Source: DATEDA01 sp963820965
Lineage (GTDB): Bacteria > Pseudomonadota > Gammaproteobacteria > Burkholderiales > SG8-39
Assembly (NCBI GenBank): GCA_963820965.1
Contig: CAWGCC010000005.1
Coordinates: 248,001-312,000, forward strand
Reading direction: 5' to 3'
Length of the DNA: 64,000 nucleotides
Positions 56,942 to 64,000 of this stretch are shown here, in pieces. The notes under the pieces are model-generated. The model saw only the letters and a program-made list of their open reading frames with translations, was not told the origin of the DNA and searched no databases. The translations under genes were made by a program, and so were the position numbers. Each line of letters begins with the position of its first letter. Positions within the stretch are counted from its first letter, which is position 1.

Positions 56942-57480
56942 TTGCCCGGTGAGCGTCCAGCGCTCCCGGAACGATGCGCATCGTTTGGTTGCGAGGTGGA
57001 AAGAATGAGCGCCTGCGCCGCGATTCGCAACATTTCCGTGGCGCCAGGGGCCTCCCGGCGTGTAAATACCTACAGTCGTGCAACAGGCGGAGGGCTATCA
57101 CAGCAATCTGTGGCCCTGGGCTTGGGTCCGCAGAAGCCGGCGCGCGGCGCGCTGGAGCGCGCCGCGGCGACCCTCGGGAACCGGGTGCACCAAGGCTGGC
57201 CTCAGGCAAGGAAGCGGCGACACCAGGACGCGGCGATCGTCTTGCCGACGAGGCGGTTTCCTGATGGCGCCCTCGAGTCCCGCGAAATGGGCGCTGCTGC
57301 TGCAACGCAGCATGATGACACAGGCATCAAAACCGGGCTGGTCGTTCCCGAGTTCGCCGCCGCTGCGCCTATCGATCGCGTGCTCCTCGTCGAAGGCGCA
57401 CTCTGTTGGCGATCGAGAGCCGCTCTCTACCCGCTGTTCTTATCCCCGGCACGCTCCGGCCGAAGATGGCGGCCTCGCGT
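56942..57480. other. Gene-poor region
   Basis: About 540 bases without a supported gene, between two minus-strand genes. Open frames here are shadow-like, with high G+C and no ribosome binding sites. No terminator or repeat was identified. Confidence 0.4.
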
Positions 57481-58590
57481 TCAGCGCGTCTTCGGTGCGA
57501 GCTTGCCCTCGAGGGCCTCGATATTGCGCTCGCGGGTCTCGATGTCGCGCTCGCGCGCGTCGAGGATGTGACGTAGCTGGGCGAGCGCTTTCTCCAAATC
57601 GGCGATGCGCTGGCGCGCTGCAAGGAGCGCCCGCTCGCGCGCGGCGAGATCGTCGGCCGCGTCATCGCCCCGCAACGTGAGCTGGTCGCTGCGCGGGGCG
57701 GGCGCCGGCGGTTTCGCGGCGGCGCCTCGCGCTTCGCGAGCGAGCGCCGGTGCCTGGCTCGGCGGGCCGGCAGCCACCGCGCCGCCGAGACGCCGGCGGT
57801 AATCGTCGAAACCGGCGCGGCTCTCGGCGATGACCCGCTTCGCCTCCTCGAGCGCGATCGCCGCGCCGTCCTCGGGTGACGGGATGGTGAGGACACTCCC
57901 GGCACGCAGCAGGTTGAGGTTGTCGTCGATGAACGCGTGCGGGTTGGCGCGGAAGATCGCGACGATCATCCGCTCGACCGATGTGCCATCGCGCCGCGTC
58001 GCCTGAGCGATCTTCCCCAGCGTCTCGCCGGGTTGCACCTTGTGCGTCCCTGCGCCCTGCGCGCGCGGTGCGGCAGGCTTGGGCGTCGTGGCGGCCTGCA
58101 CGCGCGGTGCGGCAGGCTTCGGTGTCGCCGCTTTCGGCAACTCCTCTGCCACTGGCGGCACAGGGGGCGGCACAGGGGTCACAGCGAGCGTAGGCGCCGT
58201 GTCCTCGGGCGTGAGGAGGAACGTGTACTGGCGCAGGATACGCCCGCCGTTCCACGAGAGCTGAAGCAGGAGATCGACGAGCGGCTGGCTGACCGGCTCG
58301 GTCGATGTGAGTCGCAGCACGTAGCGGCCGCTGGCCGTACGCTCGATGGTTGCCCGGACGATGTCGCTCCGCGGCGACGGCGTCACGTTGGCGCCGAACG
58401 CTTCCGGCGGAGCGAGGCTCGCCGCGAGCGAGTCGCGCTCGTCGCCGCGGATCGCGACGATGTCGATCTCGGCGTTGAGCGGCTCGCCGATCTTGGACAG
58501 CACCGTCAACTTGCCGAGGCCCGCCGCGGTGGCGGCGAGTGGCACGGCGGCCAGCACGGCGAACATGACTTGGCGGATGAGCACAGGCAT
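57481..58590 (-). CDS. fimV: FimV-like LysM protein, short form
   Basis: A 369-residue exported protein resembling the N-terminal part of FimV. Signal peptide VMFAVLAAVPLAATAAGLGK; then the FimV N-terminal domain LGKLTVLSKIGEPLNAEIDI, VPPEAF-like LAPPEAFGANV, YVLRLTSTEPVSQPLVDLLL and LSWNGGRILRQYTFLLTPED. A repeated Pro/Ala/Lys linker contains ATPKPAAPRVQAATTPKPAA. A LysM domain (about 185-240) reads THKVQPGETLGKIAQATRRD, RMIVAIFRANPHAFIDDNLN, LLRAGSVLTIPSPE, followed by a coiled-coil C-terminus (ERALLAARQRIADLEKALAQ). Full-length FimV is about 900 residues with a membrane segment and TPR domain, which are absent, so this is a truncated paralogue or a short form. FimV binds peptidoglycan and organises polar type IV pilus machinery. 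Confidence 0.83.
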   Translation of the reverse strand: MPVLIRQVMFAVLAAVPLAATAAGLGKLTVLSKIGEPLNAEIDIVAIRGDERDSLAASLAPPEAFGANVTPSPRSDIVRATIERTASGRYVLRLTSTEPVSQPLVDLLLQLSWNGGRILRQYTFLLTPEDTAPTLAVTPVPPPVPPVAEELPKAATPKPAAPRVQAATTPKPAAPRAQGAGTHKVQPGETLGKIAQATRRDGTSVERMIVAIFRANPHAFIDDNLNLLRAGSVLTIPSPEDGAAIALEEAKRVIAESRAGFDDYRRRLGGAVAAGPPSQAPALAREARGAAAKPPAPAPRSDQLTLRGDDAADDLAARERALLAARQRIADLEKALAQLRHILDARERDIETRERNIEALEGKLAPKTR

Positions 58591-59870
58591 GACGGCTGCG
58601 ATTATTTCAGAACCGCGCCGATCCGGGCCGCGCGCGCGTCGGCAATGACGCGTGCAATTGTTGCGTGGCGTTTAACCATTTCTGGACTCCAGAGATCGGC
58701 GAGGCAATCCATGCAACCCGGCGGCTGCCCATGGACAAGCGCCAAGTTTGTACCGGATCGCGAACCGCGAGCGCGTCGAGCTTTCACCACAGTTTCGCGA
58801 TGGCTGCTTCGTGGCCGAAGGGTATCGGCACTCGTGGGCGGCAGCGTGCGTGCAACTACAACAAGCGCTCGCCAGTGGCCCTCTATCCCGCGGGTGTGAT
58901 CTCATAAGTTATTGAAAGAACGACAGTTTAAGCCTGAGCAGCAGCATGAGGGTGAAACGCGAGCGAGCGCTCGGTTCAGTTCGCCCGACCGACGCAACCA
59001 CTTCATATAGTAGCCGTGATGATGCGTGGAAGTGTCCAGGCATTGGTCGCGATGTCGGAGTTTTCTTCCGGTAACGTCCTCATTCAAGGATGGATGGCAC
59101 GTACGAGAGTATGCACGCGTTTGCTTCGCTTGCGTCCCTCGGACCCTAGCGCCCGCGCGACTGAAGTCCGCCCCCGTCGGGGAAAGACGACACTACCCCT
59201 TTGGCAATGCCAGCATCGGGGCAAGTCGGACGCCCGCTTTCCCTCGCTGCCCGATACGCGAGGATCTCAAGCCCTTTGAACACCGGCACATGCTTTTCCT
59301 TGAACGCAGAGTTGCGTCGCCTTCGCGTTCCGTCTTCGCAATCGCCGCCATCACGTCCTGCTTGCAGCGTCTTCGACCACGTCGTCAGCGGCATGCGGGT
59401 GAAGGTTGAAGGTCCATTTGCGCGCCGCTGCATCGGCGGCGCCGCGCCGCGCGCCGGAGCGCCCGAAGATGCGTTGGCCGCCGACCCCGGGGATCAACGA
59501 TCAGAACCAGGCGATGGTGGAGGTGATGTTTGCCGTTCCTCCAGCGCATCCGTTCGGCTAGGCGTGCTCCGGTCGCGCAGGCTCACGTTTAACGGCATAT
59601 ATCGTGATGTGCTCAATGGACGTCCGCCGCTCGCGTGATGACTCTATGCAATGCCCCTGCACATCGCGCAGCGCGGCCACGACCGCGAGCCGTGCTTCTT
59701 TAGCGAAGAGGACTACATTTACCCCCATTCCTCCGCGTGCGCAATTCTGGACCGGCACACATAGCCCATGCGAATCGCTCGGATTCGTGTGCGGCTTTGG
59801 AGGGCGCCTCACCACCGGCCGGCGAAAGCCGGCCTCTTCATCCGCGGGGAATGGTAGGCTTCGCGCGACG
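58591..59870. other. 1.3 kb gene-poor region with conserved-looking short frames
   Basis: No supported gene. A minus-strand frame near 59560-59730 reads GGMGVNVVLFAKEARLAVVA and then SIEHITIYAVKREPARPEHA. Another near 59150-59430 reads AFKEKHVPVFKGLEILAYRA. Both look more protein-like than chance, but I recognise no family. Their starts are unclear. No repeats or tRNA-like structures were seen. Part of it may be relic mobile DNA. Confidence 0.35.
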
Positions 59871-60428
59871 ATGCCGTCCTCGCCGGTCCACTCGGCAGCG
59901 CTCACCTGCCATCCCGACGTTCGCAGCCATGCGGTGCATAGCGTCCGAGTGAGCGTACGGCGATCGCCGGGCGGAATGCTCGCGGTCAGCTATTCGCTCG
60001 AGGGAAACCTCGCTCGCCTGCGCGTTCCGGGACCCCGCCCGCCACGCATCGCCGAACGGCTCTGGGAGCACACCTGCTGCGAGATCTTCATCGCGCGCAA
60101 AGGGCTGGCCGCGTACCATGAGTTCAACCTCGCACCTTCCGGCGAGTGGGCGGGATACGCGTTTGCGCGCTACCGCCACGGCACGCTCCTTGCGGACGTC
60201 GACCTGGATCCCCGGGTCGCGGTGCGCGGCGCTGCGGAAAGTTGGGCGCTCGACGCCGTGATCAGCCTCGACCGACTCTCGCCGATGCATGTCGACGCCC
60301 CGCTTTCGCTCGGGCTTTCAGCCGTGATCGAAGACGATACCGGAGCGCTCTCCTACTGGGCCCTGCAGCATCCGCAGGGCGGTCCGGATTTCCACCATCG
60401 CGAGGCGTTCGTTCTGGAACTCGAATGA
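59871..60428 (+). CDS. DOMON-like domain protein
   Basis: A 185-residue protein, ATG 59871. The N-terminal portion shows VHSVRVSVRRSPGGMLAVSY, SLEGNLARLRVPGPRPPRIA, then ERLWEHTCCEIFIARKGLAA, YHEFNLAPSGEWAGYAFARY, EDDTGALSYWALQHPQGGPD and FHHREAFVLELE at the end. This W-ExTCCExFI and Y.EFN.APS.EWA pattern is typical of the DOMON-like proteins encoded next to DUF1343 genes; DOMON folds bind haem or sugars, but the ligand here is unknown. Its stop overlaps the next start by four bases (ATGA), so the two proteins probably act in the same peptidoglycan-recycling step. Confidence 0.83.
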   Translation: MPSSPVHSAALTCHPDVRSHAVHSVRVSVRRSPGGMLAVSYSLEGNLARLRVPGPRPPRIAERLWEHTCCEIFIARKGLAAYHEFNLAPSGEWAGYAFARYRHGTLLADVDLDPRVAVRGAAESWALDAVISLDRLSPMHVDAPLSLGLSAVIEDDTGALSYWALQHPQGGPDFHHREAFVLELE

Positions 60429-61627
60429 AGTTCGGAATTGATCGCTTGCTGCAGGATCCGGCGCTGCGAAAGCCGCTGGCGGGCTGCCGGGTGGCGTTGC
60501 TCGCGCATCCCGCGTCGGTGACGCGCGATCTCGTTCACTCCCTCGACGCGCTCGCGGCGCTCGGGGACATCGAGCTCGCTGCGGCCTTCGGCCCGCAGCA
60601 CGGATTGCGCGGCGATAAGCAGGACAACATGATCGAATCGCCGGACTTCACCGACCCCGCGCACGGGATCCCGGTCTTCAGCCTCTATGGCGAAGTGCGC
60701 CGTCCCACCGCGGCGATGATGGACAGTTTCGACGTTCTGCTAGTGGATCTGCAGGACGTGGGCTGCCGGATCTACACCTTCGTCACGACGCTGCGTTACG
60801 TTCTCGAGGCGGCCGCCGAACGGGGTAAGCGGGTCTGGGTGCTCGACCGTCCCAACCCGGTGGGGCGTCCGGTCGAGGGACTCCTGCTGCGCGCCGGCTG
60901 GGAGAGTTTCGTCGGCGCGGGACCGCTGCCGATGCGCCATGGCTTGACGCTCGGCGAGCTCGCCACGTGGTTCGTGCGCATGCTCCGATTGAACGTGGAG
61001 TGCGAGGTGGTGACCATGGAGGGCTGGAAGCCGGCTCGCGCACCGGGGTACGGCTGGGCAGTCGAACGCGCGTGGGTAAACCCGAGCCCGAATGCGCCCA
61101 ATCTCTGGATGGCGCGCTGCTACGCCGGAACCGTGATGCTGGAGGGGACCACGCTGTCGGAGGGGCGGGGGACGACGCGGCCGCTGGAGCTCTTCGGCGC
61201 CCCTGATCTCGAGCCGCGCGCGCTGATCGCAACGATGGAATCCCTGGCGCCCGGCTGGATGCGCGGCTGCCGGTTGCGGGCTTGCTGGTTCGAGCCCACG
61301 TTTCACAAGCACGTCGGCACGCTCTGCGCAGGCATTCAGATCCACGTCGACGACGCGGCCTACGAGCACGATGCGTTTCGTCCGTGGCGGCTCGTCGCTC
61401 TTGCATTCAAGGCCATTCGAGCGCTCCGGCCCGACTACGAGCTGTGGCGCGACTTCCCGTACGAGTACGAGCACGGGCGTCTCGCCATCGATCTGATCAA
61501 CGGCAGCGAGCTGTTCCGCGAGTGGGTGGATGACGCCGCTGCTACAGCGGCCGATCTCGATGCGCTCGCGAAGCCCGATGAGGAGGGGTGGCGCGAGGAG
61601 CGGGAGGCGGTGCTGCTTTACCGCTGA
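60425..61627 (+). CDS. NamZ-like exo-beta-N-acetylmuramidase (DUF1343)
   Basis: A 400-residue protein of the DUF1343 family, whose studied member NamZ releases N-acetylmuramic acid from peptidoglycan fragments. Family blocks: VALLAHPASVTRDLVHSLDA, LAAAFGPQHGLRGDKQDNMI (about 53-72), IPVFSLYGEVRRPTAAMMDS, FDVLLVDLQDVGCRIYTFVT, VWVLDRPNPVGRPVEGLLL, GPLPMRHGLTLGELATWF, and YAGTVMLEGTTLSEGRGTTR followed by LELFGAPDL (about 237-265). There is no signal peptide, so the enzyme would be cytoplasmic, unlike exported NamZ. Start ATG 60425 overlaps the DOMON-like gene. Confidence 0.9.
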   Translation: MKFGIDRLLQDPALRKPLAGCRVALLAHPASVTRDLVHSLDALAALGDIELAAAFGPQHGLRGDKQDNMIESPDFTDPAHGIPVFSLYGEVRRPTAAMMDSFDVLLVDLQDVGCRIYTFVTTLRYVLEAAAERGKRVWVLDRPNPVGRPVEGLLLRAGWESFVGAGPLPMRHGLTLGELATWFVRMLRLNVECEVVTMEGWKPARAPGYGWAVERAWVNPSPNAPNLWMARCYAGTVMLEGTTLSEGRGTTRPLELFGAPDLEPRALIATMESLAPGWMRGCRLRACWFEPTFHKHVGTLCAGIQIHVDDAAYEHDAFRPWRLVALAFKAIRALRPDYELWRDFPYEYEHGRLAIDLINGSELFREWVDDAAATAADLDALAKPDEEGWREEREAVLLYR

Positions 61628-61646
61628 ACAACGGCACCGCGTTCGA

Positions 61647-62816
61647 CTAACGCGGGAGCTCGAGTCGAGCCTGTCCCCTCAGGAACTGGATGAGCAGCTT
61701 GCTTACCTCCTCCGGCTGCTCTTGCTGTACCCAGTGCCCGGCCCCCTCCACCAGATGACACCCGAGCATTCGCGTGCAGGCGCCGTTCTGCATCGTCTCC
61801 ATGTCGCCCGGCTTCTGATGGATCCCCCAGTCGCTCCTTCCCGCGATGAAGCATGACGGCACATCGATGGTGAGCCCCGAGAACGTCTGGAGCTCGGCGT
61901 CGTACTTGCCGGTCGTCCGACACCGGTACCATTGCAGGCCGCCCTGGAACCCGGTCCGGGCGTACTCGGCGCTGTAGACGCTGAGCTCGTCGTCGGGAAG
62001 CCACTTGCACGCTGCGATCGCGGTCGCAGACGGCATCTCCGGTGCCACCGTCTCGGCCATGCCCTGGTCGAGATCCATGATGTAGTAGGTCGGCAGCCTT
62101 GCCAGCTCGTCCGCGGACCACGACTTGAGCGGGAAGGGTTTGTTTCCTTTCCAGTCGGCACTCTTGTAGTGGTAGTAGGCGCGGAGAAACGCGTGGAGAC
62201 CCTGCGGGCTGTTCCGCATGTCGCCGTCGGCCTCGCGTGTCGAGTAATACCACTGGTAGTGCTTCCGCGGCCGCTTCAGCGCGGCCAGCTCTTCATGGAT
62301 ACCGGCACCAGGGAGGGCGGCGCGCCTTTGCGGTGGATGCTCGGCGGTGTTGAACGGCAGCGGCGGCGGACCTGCAAACGGCGCGCTCATCAATGCGACC
62401 GAGCGGAACACGTCCGGCCGGATGAGCGAGCAGTAAGCTGCGACGGGCGAGCCAAAGTCGTGCCCGACCACGGCCGCGACTGACCGGTACCCGAGACCCG
62501 AGACGAGCCCCAGCGCATCCCTCACCAGGTTGAGAAGACGGAACGAGCCGAGGTCGCCGTCGTAGTCGCCGTCCCAGCCCGTGGTGCGCCCGTAACCGCG
62601 TTGGTCGGGAGCGACCACGTGATATCCGGCGGCCGCGATGGGCAACATCACCTTCCTCCAGCTATAGGCGAGCTCCGGGAAGCCATGCAGGAGCAGGATG
62701 CAAGGCCGGTCCCTGGCCTCGAAGCCGGCTTCCAGGATGTGCATCGTGAGGCCGTTGACGTCGTTCACGAAGCGAGAGCGCATGCCGGGAGGGAGAGCGG
62801 CGAACGCGAGCGCCAT
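61647..62816 (-). CDS. Alpha/beta-fold epoxide hydrolase-like protein
   Basis: A 389-residue alpha/beta hydrolase; ATG 62816 is chosen because of AAGGGG seven bases upstream. Landmarks: RPCILLLHGFPELAYSWRKV (HGFPE motif, oxyanion hole), YHVVAPDQRGYGRTTGWDGD, VAAVVGHDFGSPVAAYCSLI (the Asp in GHDFGS is the nucleophile of epoxide hydrolases and haloalkane dehalogenases), GLTIDVPSCFIAGRSDWGIH (acid Asp), and HLVEGAGHWVQQEQPEEVSK (catalytic His). A cap domain includes HYQWYYSTREADGD. It likely opens epoxides or related esters; position between the NamZ gene and usher does not help to name the substrate. Confidence 0.9.
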   Translation of the reverse strand: MALAFAALPPGMRSRFVNDVNGLTMHILEAGFEARDRPCILLLHGFPELAYSWRKVMLPIAAAGYHVVAPDQRGYGRTTGWDGDYDGDLGSFRLLNLVRDALGLVSGLGYRSVAAVVGHDFGSPVAAYCSLIRPDVFRSVALMSAPFAGPPPLPFNTAEHPPQRRAALPGAGIHEELAALKRPRKHYQWYYSTREADGDMRNSPQGLHAFLRAYYHYKSADWKGNKPFPLKSWSADELARLPTYYIMDLDQGMAETVAPEMPSATAIAACKWLPDDELSVYSAEYARTGFQGGLQWYRCRTTGKYDAELQTFSGLTIDVPSCFIAGRSDWGIHQKPGDMETMQNGACTRMLGCHLVEGAGHWVQQEQPEEVSKLLIQFLRGQARLELPR

Positions 62817-62950
62817 GTTCGACCCCTTTCGTGCGGAGAGCTCGGACGATCCGGCCGGAGAGTAGACGACTTCGCTCTCTCGCGCCGCGCATGATCGATA
62901 GGGACGCAAGCTATCAGCGCAGCGTCAGGCTGCCACGCTGCGACTCGATG

Positions 62951-64000
62951 CTAGCTTCGATCGGAGGAGAGGCGCGCCAGGCTCGTCAGCTCGGGACTGC
63001 GATCGAACGTCCAGGTGCCCTTCCAGCCCCCCGCTTTCGAGGTGATCGGCACCGCATCCAGCGGGATGGTGAACGTCAGCATCAAGGTCGTGGCAGGCTC
63101 GGGTCCGAACGCCCGCGAGGCGCCGAAAGTCAGCGTGCTGGCTCGCCCCAGGGCGACGCGGTACGTGCCTTCCGCGGTTTTCCTGAGCGCCTCGTTGTAG
63201 TGGGCCAGCGTCGCATAGGCCACAGCCAGAGCGCCGTGACGAGCCGCATCGTAGGTCGCGCTCGCAACGGTCGAGTATCGCGGCGCGACGCTTTCGACGT
63301 CGGTCCCCAGGCGGCGAAACTCGGCGGAGCTCCATTGCGCGCTGATCGAGGTGCTGAAGCCTGCCCGGCGATATTCGAAGCCGGTTTGCGCCAGCCCGCC
63401 GATCCCGGCGTCGCTCCGGCTGGCCGCAGTCGCGACGGTCAGCAGGCCCAGACCACTCGGGCGAACGAGGAATGCGATCCCGCCGTTTCCCGCCCGCCGC
63501 TGGACCGCGCCATGCAGCTCGGCAGTGACTTCGTCCGAAATGCCGCGACGAAGCGCGGTCGAGGCGAACGCCGGCCCATATCGATCGTCCTCGAGACCGT
63601 AATTGCTGCGGAGACGCCCGGCTGCAAAGGTCCGGTCCACGAGTCCCGGTTGTAGCAGCGTTGGTGCAGCGCGCACCGTCTGCACGACTGGAGGCTCGCC
63701 GTCGGGGATGCTCGGCAGGGTGTACGGCACCCGTCCGGGCGCCGCGATCAGATGGCTGCGGGCAGCCGGCCATGCCGGCTGCGCAACGAATCCAGTCCGG
63801 ACGCCAAGGTCCGTGCCGTAGTGAAGGCCGCCGAACCGCACGGGACGTCCCGACGTCCCGGCATCGGTAAGGCTGTCGCCCAGGCGCAGCGTATCGCGCT
63901 GTCCGGGAAGCGCGGCGGTCCATGTCGTGTCGAGGCGCGCAATCCGCGGGGGTCCGGCGGTCTCGTTTGCCTTCAGGCTGAAAGCAGCAACGCCGTAGGG
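62951..64000 (-). CDS. Chaperone-usher outer-membrane usher, cut by the window edge and short at its C-terminus
   Basis: The minus-strand frame enters from beyond 64000 and stops at 62951. It matches the middle (beta-barrel) of fimbrial ushers: LRLGDSLTDAGTSGRPVRFG, GLHYGTDLGVRTGFVAQPAW, TFAAGRLRSNYGLEDDRYGP, AELHGAVQRRAGNGGIAFLV, GFEYRRAGFSTSISAQWSSA, ALRKTAEGTYRVALGRASTL, TTLMLTFTIPLDAVPITSKA. The stop falls soon after SKAGGWKGTWTFDRSPELTS, where intact ushers normally continue for another 250-350 residues of barrel and plug-side sequence (C-terminal domains needed for pilus assembly). So the gene is probably truncated. The N-terminal part lies outside this window. Confidence 0.72.
   Translation of the reverse strand, partial: PYGVAAFSLKANETAGPPRIARLDTTWTAALPGQRDTLRLGDSLTDAGTSGRPVRFGGLHYGTDLGVRTGFVAQPAWPAARSHLIAAPGRVPYTLPSIPDGEPPVVQTVRAAPTLLQPGLVDRTFAAGRLRSNYGLEDDRYGPAFASTALRRGISDEVTAELHGAVQRRAGNGGIAFLVRPSGLGLLTVATAASRSDAGIGGLAQTGFEYRRAGFSTSISAQWSSAEFRRLGTDVESVAPRYSTVASATYDAARHGALAVAYATLAHYNEALRKTAEGTYRVALGRASTLTFGASRAFGPEPATTLMLTFTIPLDAVPITSKAGGWKGTWTFDRSPELTSLARLSSDRS

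Overview
This 64 kb window has high G+C and reads as a betaproteobacterial (Burkholderiales-like) chromosome segment. The main grounds are six complete or broken periplasmic solute receptors of the Bug/TctC type, a complete TctCBA transporter, family III CoA-transferases, many LysR/IclR/GntR-controlled acyl-CoA catabolic modules, QseBC-type two-component genes and a FimV-like protein. No rRNA, tRNA or CRISPR array was seen. Several genes are split by single-base frameshifts in G/C runs, and several others survive only as end fragments. The sequence may therefore come from an error-prone or metagenomic assembly, from a genome undergoing local gene loss, or both.

Layout. (1) 1-6223, minus strand: three large, unrecognised, probably co-transcribed genes, one with a perfect 45-bp in-frame tandem repeat; then a decayed IS91-type transposase remnant. 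(2) 7095-10621, minus: a P2-type cation ATPase translationally coupled to a membrane-anchored universal stress protein. (3) 10998-12275, plus: a promoter, a probable yybP-ykoY manganese riboswitch, its terminator and a CbbR-like LysR regulator. (4) 12403-16270: a frameshifted enoyl-CoA hydratase divergent from a tctC-tctB-tctA transporter. (5) 16488-17126: a YajD-like HNH nuclease, a YcaQ-family tail fragment and a terminator. (6) 17177-25226: an acyl-CoA catabolic island centred on a HutC-type GntR regulator. MaoC hydratase, CoA-transferase and Bug receptor genes each have a promoter of the form TTGACA-N17-(G)ATAAT fused to a TTGTCCnGACAA-like operator; MmgE/PrpD and acyl-CoA dehydrogenase genes follow. 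(7) 25339-31511: an enolase-superfamily enzyme, a DUF2520 oxidoreductase, a second CoA-transferase and Bug receptor, remnants of an acyl-CoA ligase and a MaoC gene, and a nitronate monooxygenase-like enzyme. (8) 31575-34955, minus: an RlpA-like protein, a broken CHRD protein and a D-aminoacylase-like amidohydrolase. (9) 35150-40585, minus: a DUF2760 membrane protein followed by two divergent Hsp70-like proteins, each with one frameshift. (10) 40877-47377, plus: a tightly overlapping operon (thermostable-hemolysin family, ANL ligase-like, haem-oxygenase-fold metalloenzyme, SDR, TPR lipoprotein/periplasmic protein) followed by a QseBC-like two-component pair. (11) 47493-56070: aromatic catabolism, with an FAD monooxygenase, IclR regulator, Bug receptor, complete three-component Rieske ring-hydroxylating dioxygenase, a small carotenoid-type membrane pair and a second, broken Rieske alpha subunit fused by deletion to a Bug scrap. 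(12) 56144-64000: a coiled-coil membrane protein, a FimV-like LysM protein, a 1.3 kb gene-poor stretch, DOMON-like and NamZ-like genes, an epoxide hydrolase and the truncated C-terminal side of a chaperone-usher outer-membrane usher.

Together the middle of the window looks like a catabolic region for carboxylic and aromatic acids: Bug/TctC receptors capture the acid, CoA-transferases activate it, dehydrogenases and MaoC/crotonase hydratases process it, and local GntR, IclR and LysR regulators gate expression. The least described systems are the thermostable-hemolysin operon, the Hsp70 pair with DUF2760, and the left-edge three-gene cluster.
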